Under the pieces are notes generated by a model. It did no database searches, was not told the DNA's origin, and saw only the letters and a program-made list of their open reading frames with translations. A program made the translations under genes and the position numbers. From Chitinophaga pendula (GTDB lineage Bacteria > Bacteroidota > Bacteroidia > Chitinophagales > Chitinophagaceae), in the NCBI RefSeq assembly GCF_020386615.1, contig NZ_CP077769.1, forward strand, positions 4,898,001 to 4,962,000: a stretch of DNA of 64,000 bases, read 5' to 3'. This document shows positions 1 to 9,756 of this stretch, in pieces; position 1 is the first letter of the stretch; each line of letters starts with the position of its first letter.

Positions 1-1548
1 AGTACGCAGTATTACGGCGATCTGTTGCTGGTGGGCAACCGCAAGCTGTCCCAGCGTGTAGGTCTTAATTTCACACTCGGTACGAGTATTACTGATCTGA
101 GACAGGAGCGGGAATTTATTGATTCCAAAGGTTCCGGCCCCGGCCTTGTTGCAGCCAATGTATTCCATATCGGAAATGTGGTGCCGACGAATGCGGCTAC
201 GATCCGGCCTACCGGTGTACGCAGGCAGCTGCAATCTGTATTTGCTACAGCGGGTGTAAACCTGGATGAAAAAGTTTTCCTGGACCTGACTGCCCGGAAC
301 GACTGGTCGTCTACACTGGCGTATACGCCGGATGTAAAAAAAGGTTACCTGTATTATTCAGCCGGTATCAATGCTATCCTGCATGAGCTGGTTAAACTGC
401 CCTCTTTTATTGATTATTCCAAGATACGATTCTCGTATGCCCGTGTGGGTAATGATGTGCAGCCTTTTGCCACTTTACCGACCAATACGCTCGTGTCTGG
501 CGTACTTACTTCCAATACTGCCGGTCCTTATCTGAACAGGCCCTTGAAACCCGAGGTGACGCAGTCTATTGAAGCGGGTATGGAATGGCGTATGCTACAT
601 AACCGCTTGTCGTTTGATGCGACCTGGTATCAATCCTATACACAGGATCAATATTTCGACTTCCTGATATCTGTCGGGTTCCTGTATCCCAACGTGTTTA
701 TCAATGCGGGTAAGATACAGAACAGTGGTGTAGAGGCTACACTCAGTTACGATGTTATTAAGAAACGTGCTTTCAGCTGGCAGACGACGCTGAACTTTAC
801 ACATAACAAGAACAAGATCATACGGCTGGCGGAGCAGTTAAAGGGTGATTATCTCATCGGGCCTAAAGGAGTAAATGTGAATAACTATTCTTTACGTATC
901 CGGGAGGGCAGTTCTTACGGCGACATTTACGGCCGCAGGTTTGCGCGGGCTGCTGACGGTTCTATCCTGGTAGATAATACTGGTAAGCCCTTACAGGAAA
1001 GTGGTCCATTGGCCTACCTGGGGAATCCTACTCCCAAGTTCTTACTCGGCTGGGGTAACAATTTCAGCTGGAAGAACCTGACGTGCAGTTTTCTGATCGA
1101 TGGTCGCTTTGGCGGGAAGGTGATGAGTATCACGCAGGCGATGCTTGACGAGTATGGCGTATCGCAGGTGACAGCGGATGCCCGTAATAACGGCGGCGTG
1201 AGCATTGATGCCAGCAAAGCCAGTGGGGGTAAGTTCACCGACAAGATCCCTGCAGAGATCTTTTACCGTACTGTGGGTGGCCGTGCCGGCATCACTGAAT
1301 ACTACATGTATGATGCGACCAATATCCGGTTGCGGGAGCTGGCCATTGGCTATACGATCCCGCTGACCTCGAAGGTGGTAAAAGACCTGAAGGTAGGACT
1401 GGTAGGCCGGAATTTATTCTTCTTTACGAAGAAGGCGCCTTATGATCCGGAGATCAGTATGAGTACGGATAACGGCCTGCAAGGTGTGGATGTGTTCAGT
1501 TTACCTGCCACCCGCAGTTTTGGCCTCAGTGTGAAATGTTCCCTTTAA
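1..1548 (+). CDS. SusC/RagA-family TonB-dependent outer-membrane transporter, 3' part only
   Basis: The reading frame is open from the first base, so the gene is cut by the window edge; about 515 codons remain of a family that usually has about 1000. The visible part is C-terminal beta-barrel: alternating hydrophobic/polar strands, the 'ARNDWSSTL' segment common in SusC proteins, and the end 'LPATRSFGLSVKCSL', closely like the end of the complete SusC at 3787 ('LPSTRSFGVNLNVKF'). The family imports oligosaccharides or other large nutrients across the outer membrane with a SusD lipoprotein lid, powered by TonB. The SusD partner starts 40 bases downstream, so the two form one operon. The substrate cannot be read from the sequence. 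Confidence 0.93.
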   Translation, partial: STQYYGDLLLVGNRKLSQRVGLNFTLGTSITDLRQEREFIDSKGSGPGLVAANVFHIGNVVPTNAATIRPTGVRRQLQSVFATAGVNLDEKVFLDLTARNDWSSTLAYTPDVKKGYLYYSAGINAILHELVKLPSFIDYSKIRFSYARVGNDVQPFATLPTNTLVSGVLTSNTAGPYLNRPLKPEVTQSIEAGMEWRMLHNRLSFDATWYQSYTQDQYFDFLISVGFLYPNVFINAGKIQNSGVEATLSYDVIKKRAFSWQTTLNFTHNKNKIIRLAEQLKGDYLIGPKGVNVNNYSLRIREGSSYGDIYGRRFARAADGSILVDNTGKPLQESGPLAYLGNPTPKFLLGWGNNFSWKNLTCSFLIDGRFGGKVMSITQAMLDEYGVSQVTADARNNGGVSIDASKASGGKFTDKIPAEIFYRTVGGRAGITEYYMYDATNIRLRELAIGYTIPLTSKVVKDLKVGLVGRNLFFFTKKAPYDPEISMSTDNGLQGVDVFSLPATRSFGLSVKCSL

Positions 1549-1588
1549 GAAAGGTTGAGTTTACCCTTTATTCTTTAAAAAAAATATT

Positions 1589-3172
1589 ATGCTATATAGA
1601 CCGCTATTGTATTTAGGTATTCCGGTATTGCTGGCGTTATCCGGATGTACTAAAAATTTCGAGGAAATCAATAAGAACCCATTCGGATCGGTGGATACAG
1701 ATCTCAATCCTGATTTTGCGTTAACGGCTGCGCAGTTGCAGCAGGCACAACGTAGCATTTACCTGTTTCAGCCTGTGGACCTGTTCCAGTTACAGCAGAA
1801 CCTGAACGGGGATGTGTACGCTGGTTATATGATGTCTCCCAATCCGTTTTCCAGCGGGAACAATCTCAACTATGCATTAATTGACAGCTGGAATAGTGCT
1901 GCTTTCGATGTGGCGTACACCAATGTCATGAATCCAACTACAAAGGCTGCTGCCTACTCTAAAGAGCGGATCAAAGACCTCTACGCGATGTCTAAGATCA
2001 TACGGGTGGAGGCGATGCATCGGGTAAGTGATCTGTACGGCCCTATCATTTATACTAAATATGATCAGGTGACACCTGACAATAGTATTGAGTATGATAG
2101 TCAGCAGGAGGCTTATTACGCTTTTTTTGCAGACCTGAAGACGGCTATCGACATTCTTACTCCTATATATACGCAGCCTGTATCGGATGTATTCAAGCGG
2201 GCGGACCTGGTCTATGGGGGCAGTTATAAACAATGGTTACAGTTTGCCAATAGTTTACGTTTACGGTTGGCGATACGGATCGCTATTGCTGATCCTGCCA
2301 AGGCAAAGGCGGAAGGGGAGGCGGCGCTGGCGAATGCTGCGGGTTTGCTGTCGGCCGCGGGAGATAACTTCCAGGTAGACATCGGCACTACCACACATCC
2401 GTTGAACACGATCAGTGGCAGCTGGACGGATATCCGCATGGGGGCTCCTATGGAATCCATCCTGGGAGGGTATGCTGATCCCCGGATAAGTAAATATTTC
2501 CTACCTGCCAAGGACCCTGTTGTTGCCGGCCAGTACAAAGGTATCCGTAACGGCGTAGATTTGGACGCCAAGATCAGGTATGAGAATTATTCGGTGCTGG
2601 CGGAATTGCCCAGCAAGTTATTATTGATGACGGCGGCGGAGGCCTGGTTTCTGAAGGCGGAGGCAGCTATACGAGGGTGGGCTGGTGCCGGCGAGGCGCT
2701 ATTCAATTATAATACCGGTATCCAAACCTCTTTCAACCAGTATGGGCTGGGAGATGCAGCAAGTTACTATACAGATAACAAAAAGGTGCCGAAGCCATAT
2801 ATAGATCCCAAGTCGGTTGTGGCCCGGGCGAATGATGTGCCTGCAGGTGATCCTCATTTGAGTACGGTGACTATACGGTGGGAGGAATCGGATGCTTTTG
2901 AGCGGAAGCTGGAGCGGATCATTACGCAGAAATGGATTGCCATGTTCCCGGAAGGAGAAGAAGCCTGGGCGGAATTCAGGCGTACAGGATATCCCAAATT
3001 GTTTCCGGTAGTGTTGAACAAGAGCCAGGGGGCTATTAAGGAAGGGGATTTTATCAGCCGGTTGAATTTCAGTATTAATGAATACGCGACTAACCAGGCT
3101 GCGTTGTTGCGTGCGGTTAGTTTACTGGGAGGCCCGGATAATGGGGGCACTAAGTTATGGTGGGATAAGTAA
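1589..3172 (+). CDS. SusD/RagB-family nutrient-binding outer-membrane lipoprotein (SusD-like_2 type)
   Basis: A 527-residue protein with a lipoprotein signal: hydrophobic stretch followed by LALSGC, with Cys20 as the lipidated residue. The segment after the cysteine, 'TKNFEEINKNP', is typical of the SusD-like_2 group. The rest is a helical, TPR-like SusD fold ending in 'KLWWDK', a tail it nearly shares with the second SusD (TRMWWDKQ). The family forms the extracellular lid of SusC and binds the substrate. It follows SusC with a 40-base gap and is followed by a terminator hairpin. The two SusD proteins of this window are clearly paralogous at their N-termini but differ through the substrate-binding middle, so they probably bind different ligands. 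Confidence 0.93.
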   Translation: MLYRPLLYLGIPVLLALSGCTKNFEEINKNPFGSVDTDLNPDFALTAAQLQQAQRSIYLFQPVDLFQLQQNLNGDVYAGYMMSPNPFSSGNNLNYALIDSWNSAAFDVAYTNVMNPTTKAAAYSKERIKDLYAMSKIIRVEAMHRVSDLYGPIIYTKYDQVTPDNSIEYDSQQEAYYAFFADLKTAIDILTPIYTQPVSDVFKRADLVYGGSYKQWLQFANSLRLRLAIRIAIADPAKAKAEGEAALANAAGLLSAAGDNFQVDIGTTTHPLNTISGSWTDIRMGAPMESILGGYADPRISKYFLPAKDPVVAGQYKGIRNGVDLDAKIRYENYSVLAELPSKLLLMTAAEAWFLKAEAAIRGWAGAGEALFNYNTGIQTSFNQYGLGDAASYYTDNKKVPKPYIDPKSVVARANDVPAGDPHLSTVTIRWEESDAFERKLERIITQKWIAMFPEGEEAWAEFRRTGYPKLFPVVLNKSQGAIKEGDFISRLNFSINEYATNQAALLRAVSLLGGPDNGGTKLWWDK

Positions 3173-3192
3173 TCCGCCGTTTTATCGATCGA

Positions 3193-3240
3193 TTGCACGC
3201 AGGTCATGCTGGCATATGATCTGTGTGCAATTCTCTTTTT
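3193..3240 (+). terminator. Rho-independent terminator of the first SusCD operon
   Basis: A 15-bp stem with two G-U pairs (arms 3193-3207 and 3216-3230, 8-base loop) is followed by a T-rich tract (TTCTCTTTTTC). It starts 20 bases after the SusD stop codon. Confidence 0.75.
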
Positions 3241-3300
3241 CTTTTCATGTGAGTGAGCGTCGTTAGTAATTTCCCTATTAAATCCTCCACTTTATCTGAT

Positions 3301-3323
3301 CGGATAAAAATTTTTTTTATCCG
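3301..3323. repeat. AT-rich inverted repeat
   Basis: Arms CGGATAAAAA (3301-3310) and TTTTTATCCG (3314-3323) form a 10-bp dyad with a short T loop. It has no T run after it, so it is not a good terminator; it could be an operator for the downstream SusC operon or a weak RNA structure. Confidence 0.4.
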
Positions 3324-3786
3324 GATGGTACTTGTCATTTTCTTCCACGACTTCTTTGTATTAACGCGGATAGACCTGTTTGAAAAATTCCAGGTACAAT
3401 AGAGATGAAAAACAATTGAACGGTTACAGACCTATGCACACGTAAATGAGGAACAGAGGTAGGCAGGCTGCTGTCCTACCTTACAACAAAATCTGCATAT
3501 CTAATGCTATAGGGAACACAATATAGCTATCGCTGGTAAGATCGACCATCAGACCGGTATGTAGAAGTATTGCCCTGAAAAAACGGATTATATGAAAAAA
3601 CTATAGAAGCGATCACCTGTAAGATAGGGGGCCACTCAATAGGAAAATGAGAAACAAACCAGTATTGTCAACCATAAAAGTACGTCACACCATGGACAGA
3701 AGAAAGTTGCTTATACATCGCAAGGCATCGCCCTGCATTACGTTTTCCCATACCATTCATCACAATTAAAAAAAATCTACGTACGT

Positions 3787-6700
3787 ATGAAAAGAAGATT
3801 ACGGCTTACAAAAGTATGCGTATCTGCGGGATTGGCTTTCAGCCTGCTTTGTGCAGACAGCGCGTATATGACAGCTGCTGCCTATGCGGCTTCGTCATCA
3901 AATGCCAACTATTTCAATGACATCAGCGGTACTGTAAAAGATAGCCAGGGTAATCCGCTCCCCGGCGTTACCATCGTAATAAAGAACAGTAAAAAAGGGG
4001 TAAAATCAGGGGCAGACGGCAGATTTGTTATCAATGCCAATGAAGGTGATGTATTGGTATTCAGCTTTGTTGGTTTTTTAAGCCAGGAAGTAACTGTAAG
4101 CGGGAATAATAGTCTGAACATAGTATTACAGGATAATGTAAAGGGATTAAATGAGCTGGTAGTAACAGCCTTGGGTATACGTAAAGCAGAGCGTAGTGTA
4201 GGTTATGCTGTATCAAAGGTGAGCGGTGGTGAGTTCACCAAAGCCCGTGAGATCAGTGTAGCGAATGCGCTGGTAGGTAAGGTAGCAGGTGTAAACAGTA
4301 CTGCTCCTGCTACGGGTGCGGGTGGTTCTTCCCGCGTAACGATCCGTGGTAATACCTCTCTGAACGGGGATAACCAACCGCTATATGTGGTAAATGGTAT
4401 GCCGCTGAATAATGAGAACATGGGTAATGCAACTAAATGGGGTGGATCTGATCTTGGCGATGGTATCTCCAGCATTAACCCGGATGATATAGAAAGCATG
4501 ACGGTTCTGAAAGGCGGTGCTGCTGCGGCGCTGTATGGCCAGCGCGGCCGTAACGGTGTGATCCTGATCACAACTAAAGGTGGTAAAGCCCGTAAAGGGC
4601 TCGGAGTAGAGCTGAACAGTAACGTGATGATAGATAAGATCAACGACTTCACCGATTGGCAAGATCAATACGGATCCGGTAGCCGGGGTATCAAACCTAC
4701 TACCCTGGATCAGGCCCGTACAAATGGGTTGCAATCCTGGGGTGCTAAACTGGATGGATCTGATGTGATGCTGTTCAATGGCCAGACCGGTAAATACACT
4801 GCACAAAGCAAAGACAATCTGAAAGACTTCTACAAAACAGGCGTTACTTATACTAACTCCATTGCATTCTCCGGTGGTAATGAAAACACCACATTCCGTC
4901 TGGGTCTGGGAGATTTGCGCAGTTCTTCCGTATATCCGAATTCCAAATATAACCGTACCAACGTCAACCTGTCAGTAGGTTTTAAACTGTCAGATAAATG
5001 GAGTGGTGATGTGAATATCACTTATTCTAAAGAGACTGGTAAGAACCGTCCTAACCTGAGTGATGCTCCCGGTAACGGTAACTATGGTATTCTTTTCCTG
5101 CCCCCCAACATCAAGGGTTCTTTGTTAGCTCCCGGTTATGATGCGGTAGGTAATGAGATCAGCGCCAGCAGCGATGTATATACTACCAACCCTTACTTTG
5201 CTGCCAACAAGTTCCAGAACAACACGCAAAAAGACCGTGTACTGGGCGTAGCCAGTCTGCGCTACCAGGCGCTGAGCTGGTTGTATATCCAGGGTCGTAT
5301 TACCAATGACTTCTTTGCCTTCAATGGTACCTCCATCACTCCTACCGGTACTGCTTACTTCCCTGATGGCCGTATTGACCTGGAGCGTAACTACCAGTTC
5401 AACGAAACCAACATGGACCTGTTAGTAGGCGCCAACAAGGAAATCGCAAAGGACCTGAACTTAGGTGTAACATTAGGTGGTAACCTGTTGAAAATGCAGG
5501 CAAAAGACAACCGTCTTGCTGCCAGTGCACTGGCTTTCCGCGGACTTTACAGCCCTGCTACTGCAGGTGTATTGAGGTCTACCCAGTTCCAGCAACCCCG
5601 TAAGGATGTGCAATCCCTCTACGGATCTGTGGAGTTGTCTTATAAGAGCACTTTCTACGTGAGCATTACTGACCGTAATGACTGGTCCAGCACGCTGCCT
5701 AAAGGCAATAACTCCTACAATTATCCTTCTGTAAATGCTTCATATGTGTTCAGCGAGCATCTCAAGTCTTCCTTCCTTGATTTTGGTAAGATCAGAGCAG
5801 GTTATGCTATGGTAGGTGGCGATGCGGATGTATTCAAAACACAACTGTACTACAATACTTTCGGTGCGATCGGTTCTGCTGCATTGGGTAATCTGAGCAA
5901 TGAGCTGCCCAATCCGAAACTGGAGCCACTGAAAGTAAAAGAGCTGGAATTAGGTGCTGAATTGAAATTCCTGAATAACAGATTGGGTATCGACTTTACC
6001 TGGTATAACAAACAAACACTGAATGACATCGTAGCAGGTACGGTATCCAGGGCTTCCGGTTTCCAGACTGCACTGGTGAACGTAGGTAAGATCGACAACA
6101 AAGGGGTGGAAGTATTGGTAACAGGTGTTCCTGTACGGACTAAAAACTTCAACTGGACTACCAGTGTGAACTTTGCACATAACAAAAATACCGTGGTACA
6201 ACTGGCAGAAGGACAGAACTTCATGCTGACAGGTGAAGCCCGTACAGAAAATGGCTATATCCAGCAGCGTGTAGGTCAGACCTATGCACAGATCATGGCT
6301 TTCGATTACAAACGTGATGCTAAAGGCACTATCGTATTGGATGCGAGCGGTCTGCCGCTGCAAGGTAACCTGATCTCTATGGGTACCGGTATTCAACCGA
6401 CCACGGGTGGATGGAGCAATGATGTTTCTTACAAGAACCTGACCCTCTCCTTCCTGATCGATTTCAAATCTGGTGGTAAGATCTATTCTGGTAGTAATGC
6501 CAGAGCTTACCAGAATGGTCTGCACAAAGAAACACTGCCCGGCCGTGACGGTGGTGTGACTGTAAAAGGTGTGGATGAAAAAGGTGTAGCTGTGGAAAAA
6601 ACAGTAAATGCACAGGATTATTATAACAGGTTATTCCAGATCTCTTCCTTGTATGTATATGATGCATCTTTCATCAAGTTCCGTTCTGTGAGCCTGACTT

Positions 6701-6903
6701 ACAATTTCCCGGCTAGCGCTTTCAACAACAAGATCCAGGGTCTGAGCTTATCACTGGTAGGACGTAACCTCTTCTACTTTAAGAAGAACACACCTAACAT
6801 TGATCCGGAGGCTAACTACACCAACACCAACGCTCAAGGTTTGGAATATGGTGGGTTACCCAGCACCCGTTCTTTTGGTGTGAACCTCAATGTGAAGTTC
6901 TAA
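3787..6903 (+). CDS. SusC/RagA-family TonB-dependent outer-membrane transporter
   Basis: A complete 1038-residue SusC. Residues 1-35 form a signal peptide; a carboxypeptidase-regulatory-like beta-sandwich starts at about 46 (ISGTVKDSQGNPLPGV). The TonB plug follows at about 125-265 with the family segment 'VTIRGNTSLNGDNQPLYVVNG' and an 'ALYGQRGRNGVILITTKGG' end; the remainder is the barrel, ending 'RSFGVNLNVKF'. No N-terminal STN domain is present, so it is not an anti-sigma-coupled signalling transporter. It forms an operon with the SusD 57 bases downstream. The long untranslated region upstream leaves room for regulation, but no sigma/anti-sigma gene or hybrid sensor lies beside it. The substrate is not predictable. 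Confidence 0.96.
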   Translation: MKRRLRLTKVCVSAGLAFSLLCADSAYMTAAAYAASSSNANYFNDISGTVKDSQGNPLPGVTIVIKNSKKGVKSGADGRFVINANEGDVLVFSFVGFLSQEVTVSGNNSLNIVLQDNVKGLNELVVTALGIRKAERSVGYAVSKVSGGEFTKAREISVANALVGKVAGVNSTAPATGAGGSSRVTIRGNTSLNGDNQPLYVVNGMPLNNENMGNATKWGGSDLGDGISSINPDDIESMTVLKGGAAAALYGQRGRNGVILITTKGGKARKGLGVELNSNVMIDKINDFTDWQDQYGSGSRGIKPTTLDQARTNGLQSWGAKLDGSDVMLFNGQTGKYTAQSKDNLKDFYKTGVTYTNSIAFSGGNENTTFRLGLGDLRSSSVYPNSKYNRTNVNLSVGFKLSDKWSGDVNITYSKETGKNRPNLSDAPGNGNYGILFLPPNIKGSLLAPGYDAVGNEISASSDVYTTNPYFAANKFQNNTQKDRVLGVASLRYQALSWLYIQGRITNDFFAFNGTSITPTGTAYFPDGRIDLERNYQFNETNMDLLVGANKEIAKDLNLGVTLGGNLLKMQAKDNRLAASALAFRGLYSPATAGVLRSTQFQQPRKDVQSLYGSVELSYKSTFYVSITDRNDWSSTLPKGNNSYNYPSVNASYVFSEHLKSSFLDFGKIRAGYAMVGGDADVFKTQLYYNTFGAIGSAALGNLSNELPNPKLEPLKVKELELGAELKFLNNRLGIDFTWYNKQTLNDIVAGTVSRASGFQTALVNVGKIDNKGVEVLVTGVPVRTKNFNWTTSVNFAHNKNTVVQLAEGQNFMLTGEARTENGYIQQRVGQTYAQIMAFDYKRDAKGTIVLDASGLPLQGNLISMGTGIQPTTGGWSNDVSYKNLTLSFLIDFKSGGKIYSGSNARAYQNGLHKETLPGRDGGVTVKGVDEKGVAVEKTVNAQDYYNRLFQISSLYVYDASFIKFRSVSLTYNFPASAFNNKIQGLSLSLVGRNLFYFKKNTPNIDPEANYTNTNAQGLEYGGLPSTRSFGVNLNVKF

Positions 6904-6960
6904 GCACCCCGTGTTCGAAGTAAAGTACAGCGATGTTTAAGCGCACTTAAAAACAAAATC

Positions 6961-8550
6961 ATGAAAGCATCAGTATATAAAACATTACTACTTCTGGCGA
7001 TCCCCACAGCTACGCTGTTGACCGGATGTACCAAAAATTTCGAAGATATCAATACCGATAAGAACCAGGCTACTCCTGATACTTATAAACCAGAATATAA
7101 CCTGACGCGTGCTCAGTTAGAGTTTTCCGGTAACAATGACTTCAGTTATGATACCTGGCGTGTGAACATCATCTATTGCGGGATGATGACACAACAACTG
7201 GCTAACGTTACCTGGTATGCCGGCGACAAGTATATGAGCAATCCGGCTCACTCTGCCGCTTCTTTTGATGTGGCTTATAATGATCAGGTGAAGTACATCG
7301 TGGATATGATCAATCTTACGAAGAACAAGCCACAGTACAGCAACCTGCACCAGATCGGGCGTATTATGCGTGCCTTTATCATGCACCGTCTGACTGATAT
7401 TTACGGCGATATTCCTTATTCTGAAGCAGGCCGTGGTTATTCTGATCGTATCCTGACACCGAAGTATGACAAACAGGAAGATATCTACCGCGATATGCTG
7501 AAGGAGCTGGATGAAGCTACTAAGGCGCTGGATGCTACCAAAGATGTAGTAGGTAAAAACGACCTGATCTATGGGGGTAATCCTGACAAGTGGAAACGAC
7601 TTGGTTATTCGCTGATGGTGCGTCTGGGTATGCGTCTCAGTAAGATAGACGGTCCTGCTGCCAAGACATGGGTAGAGAAAGCGGCGCAAGGTGGTATCAT
7701 CACCGGTAATGAAGAAAATGCTTATATACAGCATGATCTGGGTGGTGGCCGTGTTACCGTGAACAGGAATAGTAATGTGCTGGGCTCCGGTGGTCCTGAC
7801 GATTATAACGCTACCGGCTGGGACAGAAGCAAAAGTGCAAAAACAGAGGTATTCCTTAGCAAGACCTTCATCGATTATCTGAAAAACAATAACGATCCAC
7901 GCCTCCAGTATATGGCATTGGTTCGTGGCAGTGGTGTAACTACCCCATCTGCACAGATCGGCTTACCTAACGGTTACGATATCAACGGCGGTGCCACCGA
8001 CATCAAAACAGCGCCTAACTACCCCGGAGATCTGCTGAACTATTCCACTATCCGTGGAGACGTATTACTGAAACCTACTGGTATCACAGTGTTCCTGACC
8101 TATGGTCAGACCGAATTACTGTTGGCTGAAGCAGCACAACGCGGATGGAACGTAGGTGGAAGTGCAGCTGATCACTATAATAAAGGTGTAACGGCCTCCA
8201 TGCAGCAACTGGCTCAGTATGATGCAAAGGCCAACATTGGAGATGCAGCGATACAAGCTTACCTGGCAGCTCATCCTTATGATGGTGCTAAAGGGCTGGA
8301 GCAAATCAACAGCCAGTACTGGGTAGCCAGCTTCTTGGACTGGTATGAAGTATGGTCTAACTGGAGAAGAAGTGGTTATCCGGTATTAGTACCTGTGAAC
8401 TATGTAGGTAATGCTACCGGTGGTACTATTCCGCGCAGACTGCCTTATCCTACTGCTGAAATAGCAGCTAACAATACCAACTACGCGGCAGCTGTTGCCA
8501 GACAAGGCTCAGATGTGATGACGACCCGTATGTGGTGGGATAAGCAATAA
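6961..8550 (+). CDS. SusD/RagB-family nutrient-binding outer-membrane lipoprotein (SusD-like_2 type)
   Basis: A 529-residue partner of the preceding SusC. The signal ends in LLTGC with Cys23 lipidated, followed by 'TKNFEDINTDKN', nearly the same as in the first SusD of the window. The body is the helical SusD fold, with the family segment 'IMHRLTDIYGDIPYSEA' around residue 140 and the end 'MTTRMWWDKQ'. It would sit on the cell surface as the lid of the SusC at 3787. The 57-base gap and the strong terminator about 170 bases after the stop define a two-gene operon. No glycoside hydrolase is linked, so the ligand may be a peptide or other non-polysaccharide nutrient; that is inference only. Confidence 0.95.
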   Translation: MKASVYKTLLLLAIPTATLLTGCTKNFEDINTDKNQATPDTYKPEYNLTRAQLEFSGNNDFSYDTWRVNIIYCGMMTQQLANVTWYAGDKYMSNPAHSAASFDVAYNDQVKYIVDMINLTKNKPQYSNLHQIGRIMRAFIMHRLTDIYGDIPYSEAGRGYSDRILTPKYDKQEDIYRDMLKELDEATKALDATKDVVGKNDLIYGGNPDKWKRLGYSLMVRLGMRLSKIDGPAAKTWVEKAAQGGIITGNEENAYIQHDLGGGRVTVNRNSNVLGSGGPDDYNATGWDRSKSAKTEVFLSKTFIDYLKNNNDPRLQYMALVRGSGVTTPSAQIGLPNGYDINGGATDIKTAPNYPGDLLNYSTIRGDVLLKPTGITVFLTYGQTELLLAEAAQRGWNVGGSAADHYNKGVTASMQQLAQYDAKANIGDAAIQAYLAAHPYDGAKGLEQINSQYWVASFLDWYEVWSNWRRSGYPVLVPVNYVGNATGGTIPRRLPYPTAEIAANNTNYAAAVARQGSDVMTTRMWWDKQ

Positions 8551-8716
8551 AACCGATCGTATTTAACAACGATATTACATTCATCATTAGGACTTACATT
8601 TAACACGTTTAGCCGTTTGTGATCTCACAGACGGATTTCTAAAGCGAAAAAGATATTTAGGTATATACATTTTCCATACGCTAATCATCTATACCGCGAT
8701 AAAAGCAGCAAATGAC

Positions 8717-8751
8717 AAGCCGGTTCTTTTCAGAACCGGCTTTGTTTTTTT
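8717..8751 (+). terminator. Rho-independent terminator of the second SusCD operon
   Basis: A perfect 11-bp stem (arms AAGCCGGTTCT at 8717-8727 and AGAACCGGCTT at 8732-8742, loop TTTC) is followed by G and a run of eight T. Confidence 0.9.
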
Positions 8752-8757
8752 CCGGCG

Positions 8758-8788
8758 GTTGTTCAGTCAACCTCCTGATTTTATTTTG
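8758..8788 (+). promoter_or_regulatory. possible promoter of the SPFH gene
   Basis: A TTG at 8759-8761 lies 20 bases before TATTTTG (8782-8788), which is one base short of the Bacteroidota -7 box TAnnTTTG. The start codon is 61 bases further on. Weak match. Confidence 0.3.
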
Positions 8789-8814
8789 CCGTTCTCCGAA
8801 AAAGATTTAACTTA

Positions 8815-8829
8815 ATATCAAATTGATAT
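8815..8829. promoter_or_regulatory. 15-bp dyad, possible operator before the SPFH gene
   Basis: ATATCAA (8815-8821) and TTGATAT (8823-8829) are exact inverted copies around one A, 20 bases before the start codon at 8849 and just after the putative -7 box. The small ribbon-helix-helix-like protein two genes along would be a natural candidate to bind it; that is inference. Confidence 0.4.
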
Positions 8830-8848
8830 CATAATAAATTGTAGCACT

Positions 8849-9718
8849 ATGGAAAAAATTATTAAACCGGTATCTGGTTTTCTCGCATTTGCCTTATCTG
8901 TGGTCTCCTTACCTATTTGTATTTATTGTTTTGTATTGTTTGGAGAAAGTCATTCCGCTGTTTTCCTTTGGTTGGGAATATTGTCATTCCTGTTTTTCCT
9001 TTTTATGGCCAAGGGGATTATGATCATTAGTCCTAACCATTCCCGTGTGCTGACCTTTTTCGGTAAGTATACCGGCAGTGTAAAGGAAAACGGATTAATG
9101 TGGGTAAACCCACTGTATAAGAGTTACAACATATCCTTACGTTCGCAGAACCTGAACGGCCAGCAGCTGAAAGTGAATGATAAGCTGGGGAATCCGATCG
9201 AGATTGCGGCGGTGATCGTATGGCGGGTACAAGACACTTACCGGGCAGCCTTTGAGGTAGCTAACTTTCAGCAGTATGTGCAGACGCAAAGTGAGGCGGC
9301 GGTACGTCATCTGGCGGTAAGTTATGCTTATGATCAGATGGAAGACGAGCAAGCGGATATTACGCTTCGTGACGGTGGGGATAAAGTAAATGAGATGTTG
9401 GAAAAGGAGTTAAATGACCGGCTGGCTCCTGCTGGTATTATGGTAATGGAAGCGCGTATCAGTCATCTGGCATATGCACCGGAGATTGCTGGTGCTATGC
9501 TGCAACGTCAGCAGGCTACAGCTATTGTAGCGGCAAGGTCGAAGATTGTGGAAGGTGCTGTGGGAATGGTTGAAATGGCGCTTGCCAAATTATCTGAGAA
9601 ACAGATCGTAGAATTGGATGAAGAGCGTAAAGCGGCTATGGTGTCGAACCTGCTGGTGGTACTTTGCGGAGAATCCAAGGTAAGCCCTGTTGTGAATGCG
9701 GGTACTTTACATCCATAA
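8849..9718 (+). CDS. SPFH/band-7 domain membrane protein
   Basis: A 289-residue protein. Two hydrophobic segments lie at about 7-30 and 38-58. An SPFH (prohibitin/stomatin) domain follows from about 60 to 230, with the typical opening 'ISPNHSRVLTFFGKYTGSV' and 'DKLGNPIEIAAVIVWRVQDT'. Its end is the helical stretch 'QRQQATAIVAARSKIVEGAV', which in this family promotes oligomer formation. SPFH proteins assemble into membrane rings or microdomain scaffolds and often regulate proteases or membrane order. The next gene, 38 bases downstream, encodes a small DNA-binding-like protein, suggesting co-expression. The exact role is unknown. Confidence 0.9.
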   Translation: MEKIIKPVSGFLAFALSVVSLPICIYCFVLFGESHSAVFLWLGILSFLFFLFMAKGIMIISPNHSRVLTFFGKYTGSVKENGLMWVNPLYKSYNISLRSQNLNGQQLKVNDKLGNPIEIAAVIVWRVQDTYRAAFEVANFQQYVQTQSEAAVRHLAVSYAYDQMEDEQADITLRDGGDKVNEMLEKELNDRLAPAGIMVMEARISHLAYAPEIAGAMLQRQQATAIVAARSKIVEGAVGMVEMALAKLSEKQIVELDEERKAAMVSNLLVVLCGESKVSPVVNAGTLHP

Positions 9719-9756
9719 TGTATTACCCGGTGTAATACGAACTGAATTGATAGCAC

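Larger units (their letters stand above)
3173..3786. other. 614-base intergenic region between two SusCD operons
   Basis: No gene was found here. It holds the terminator of the first SusCD operon at its left end and an AT-rich dyad at 3301-3323. The right part should contain the promoter of the second SusC; the nearest -7-like match is TACGTTTT at 3739-3746 (one mismatch to TAnnTTTG) without a convincing -33 box, so no promoter is called. Confidence 0.6.

Noticed and set aside
3301..3323. AT-rich dyad as a second terminator
   Set aside because: The stem is nearly all A-T and no T run follows; a better terminator lies at 3193-3240.
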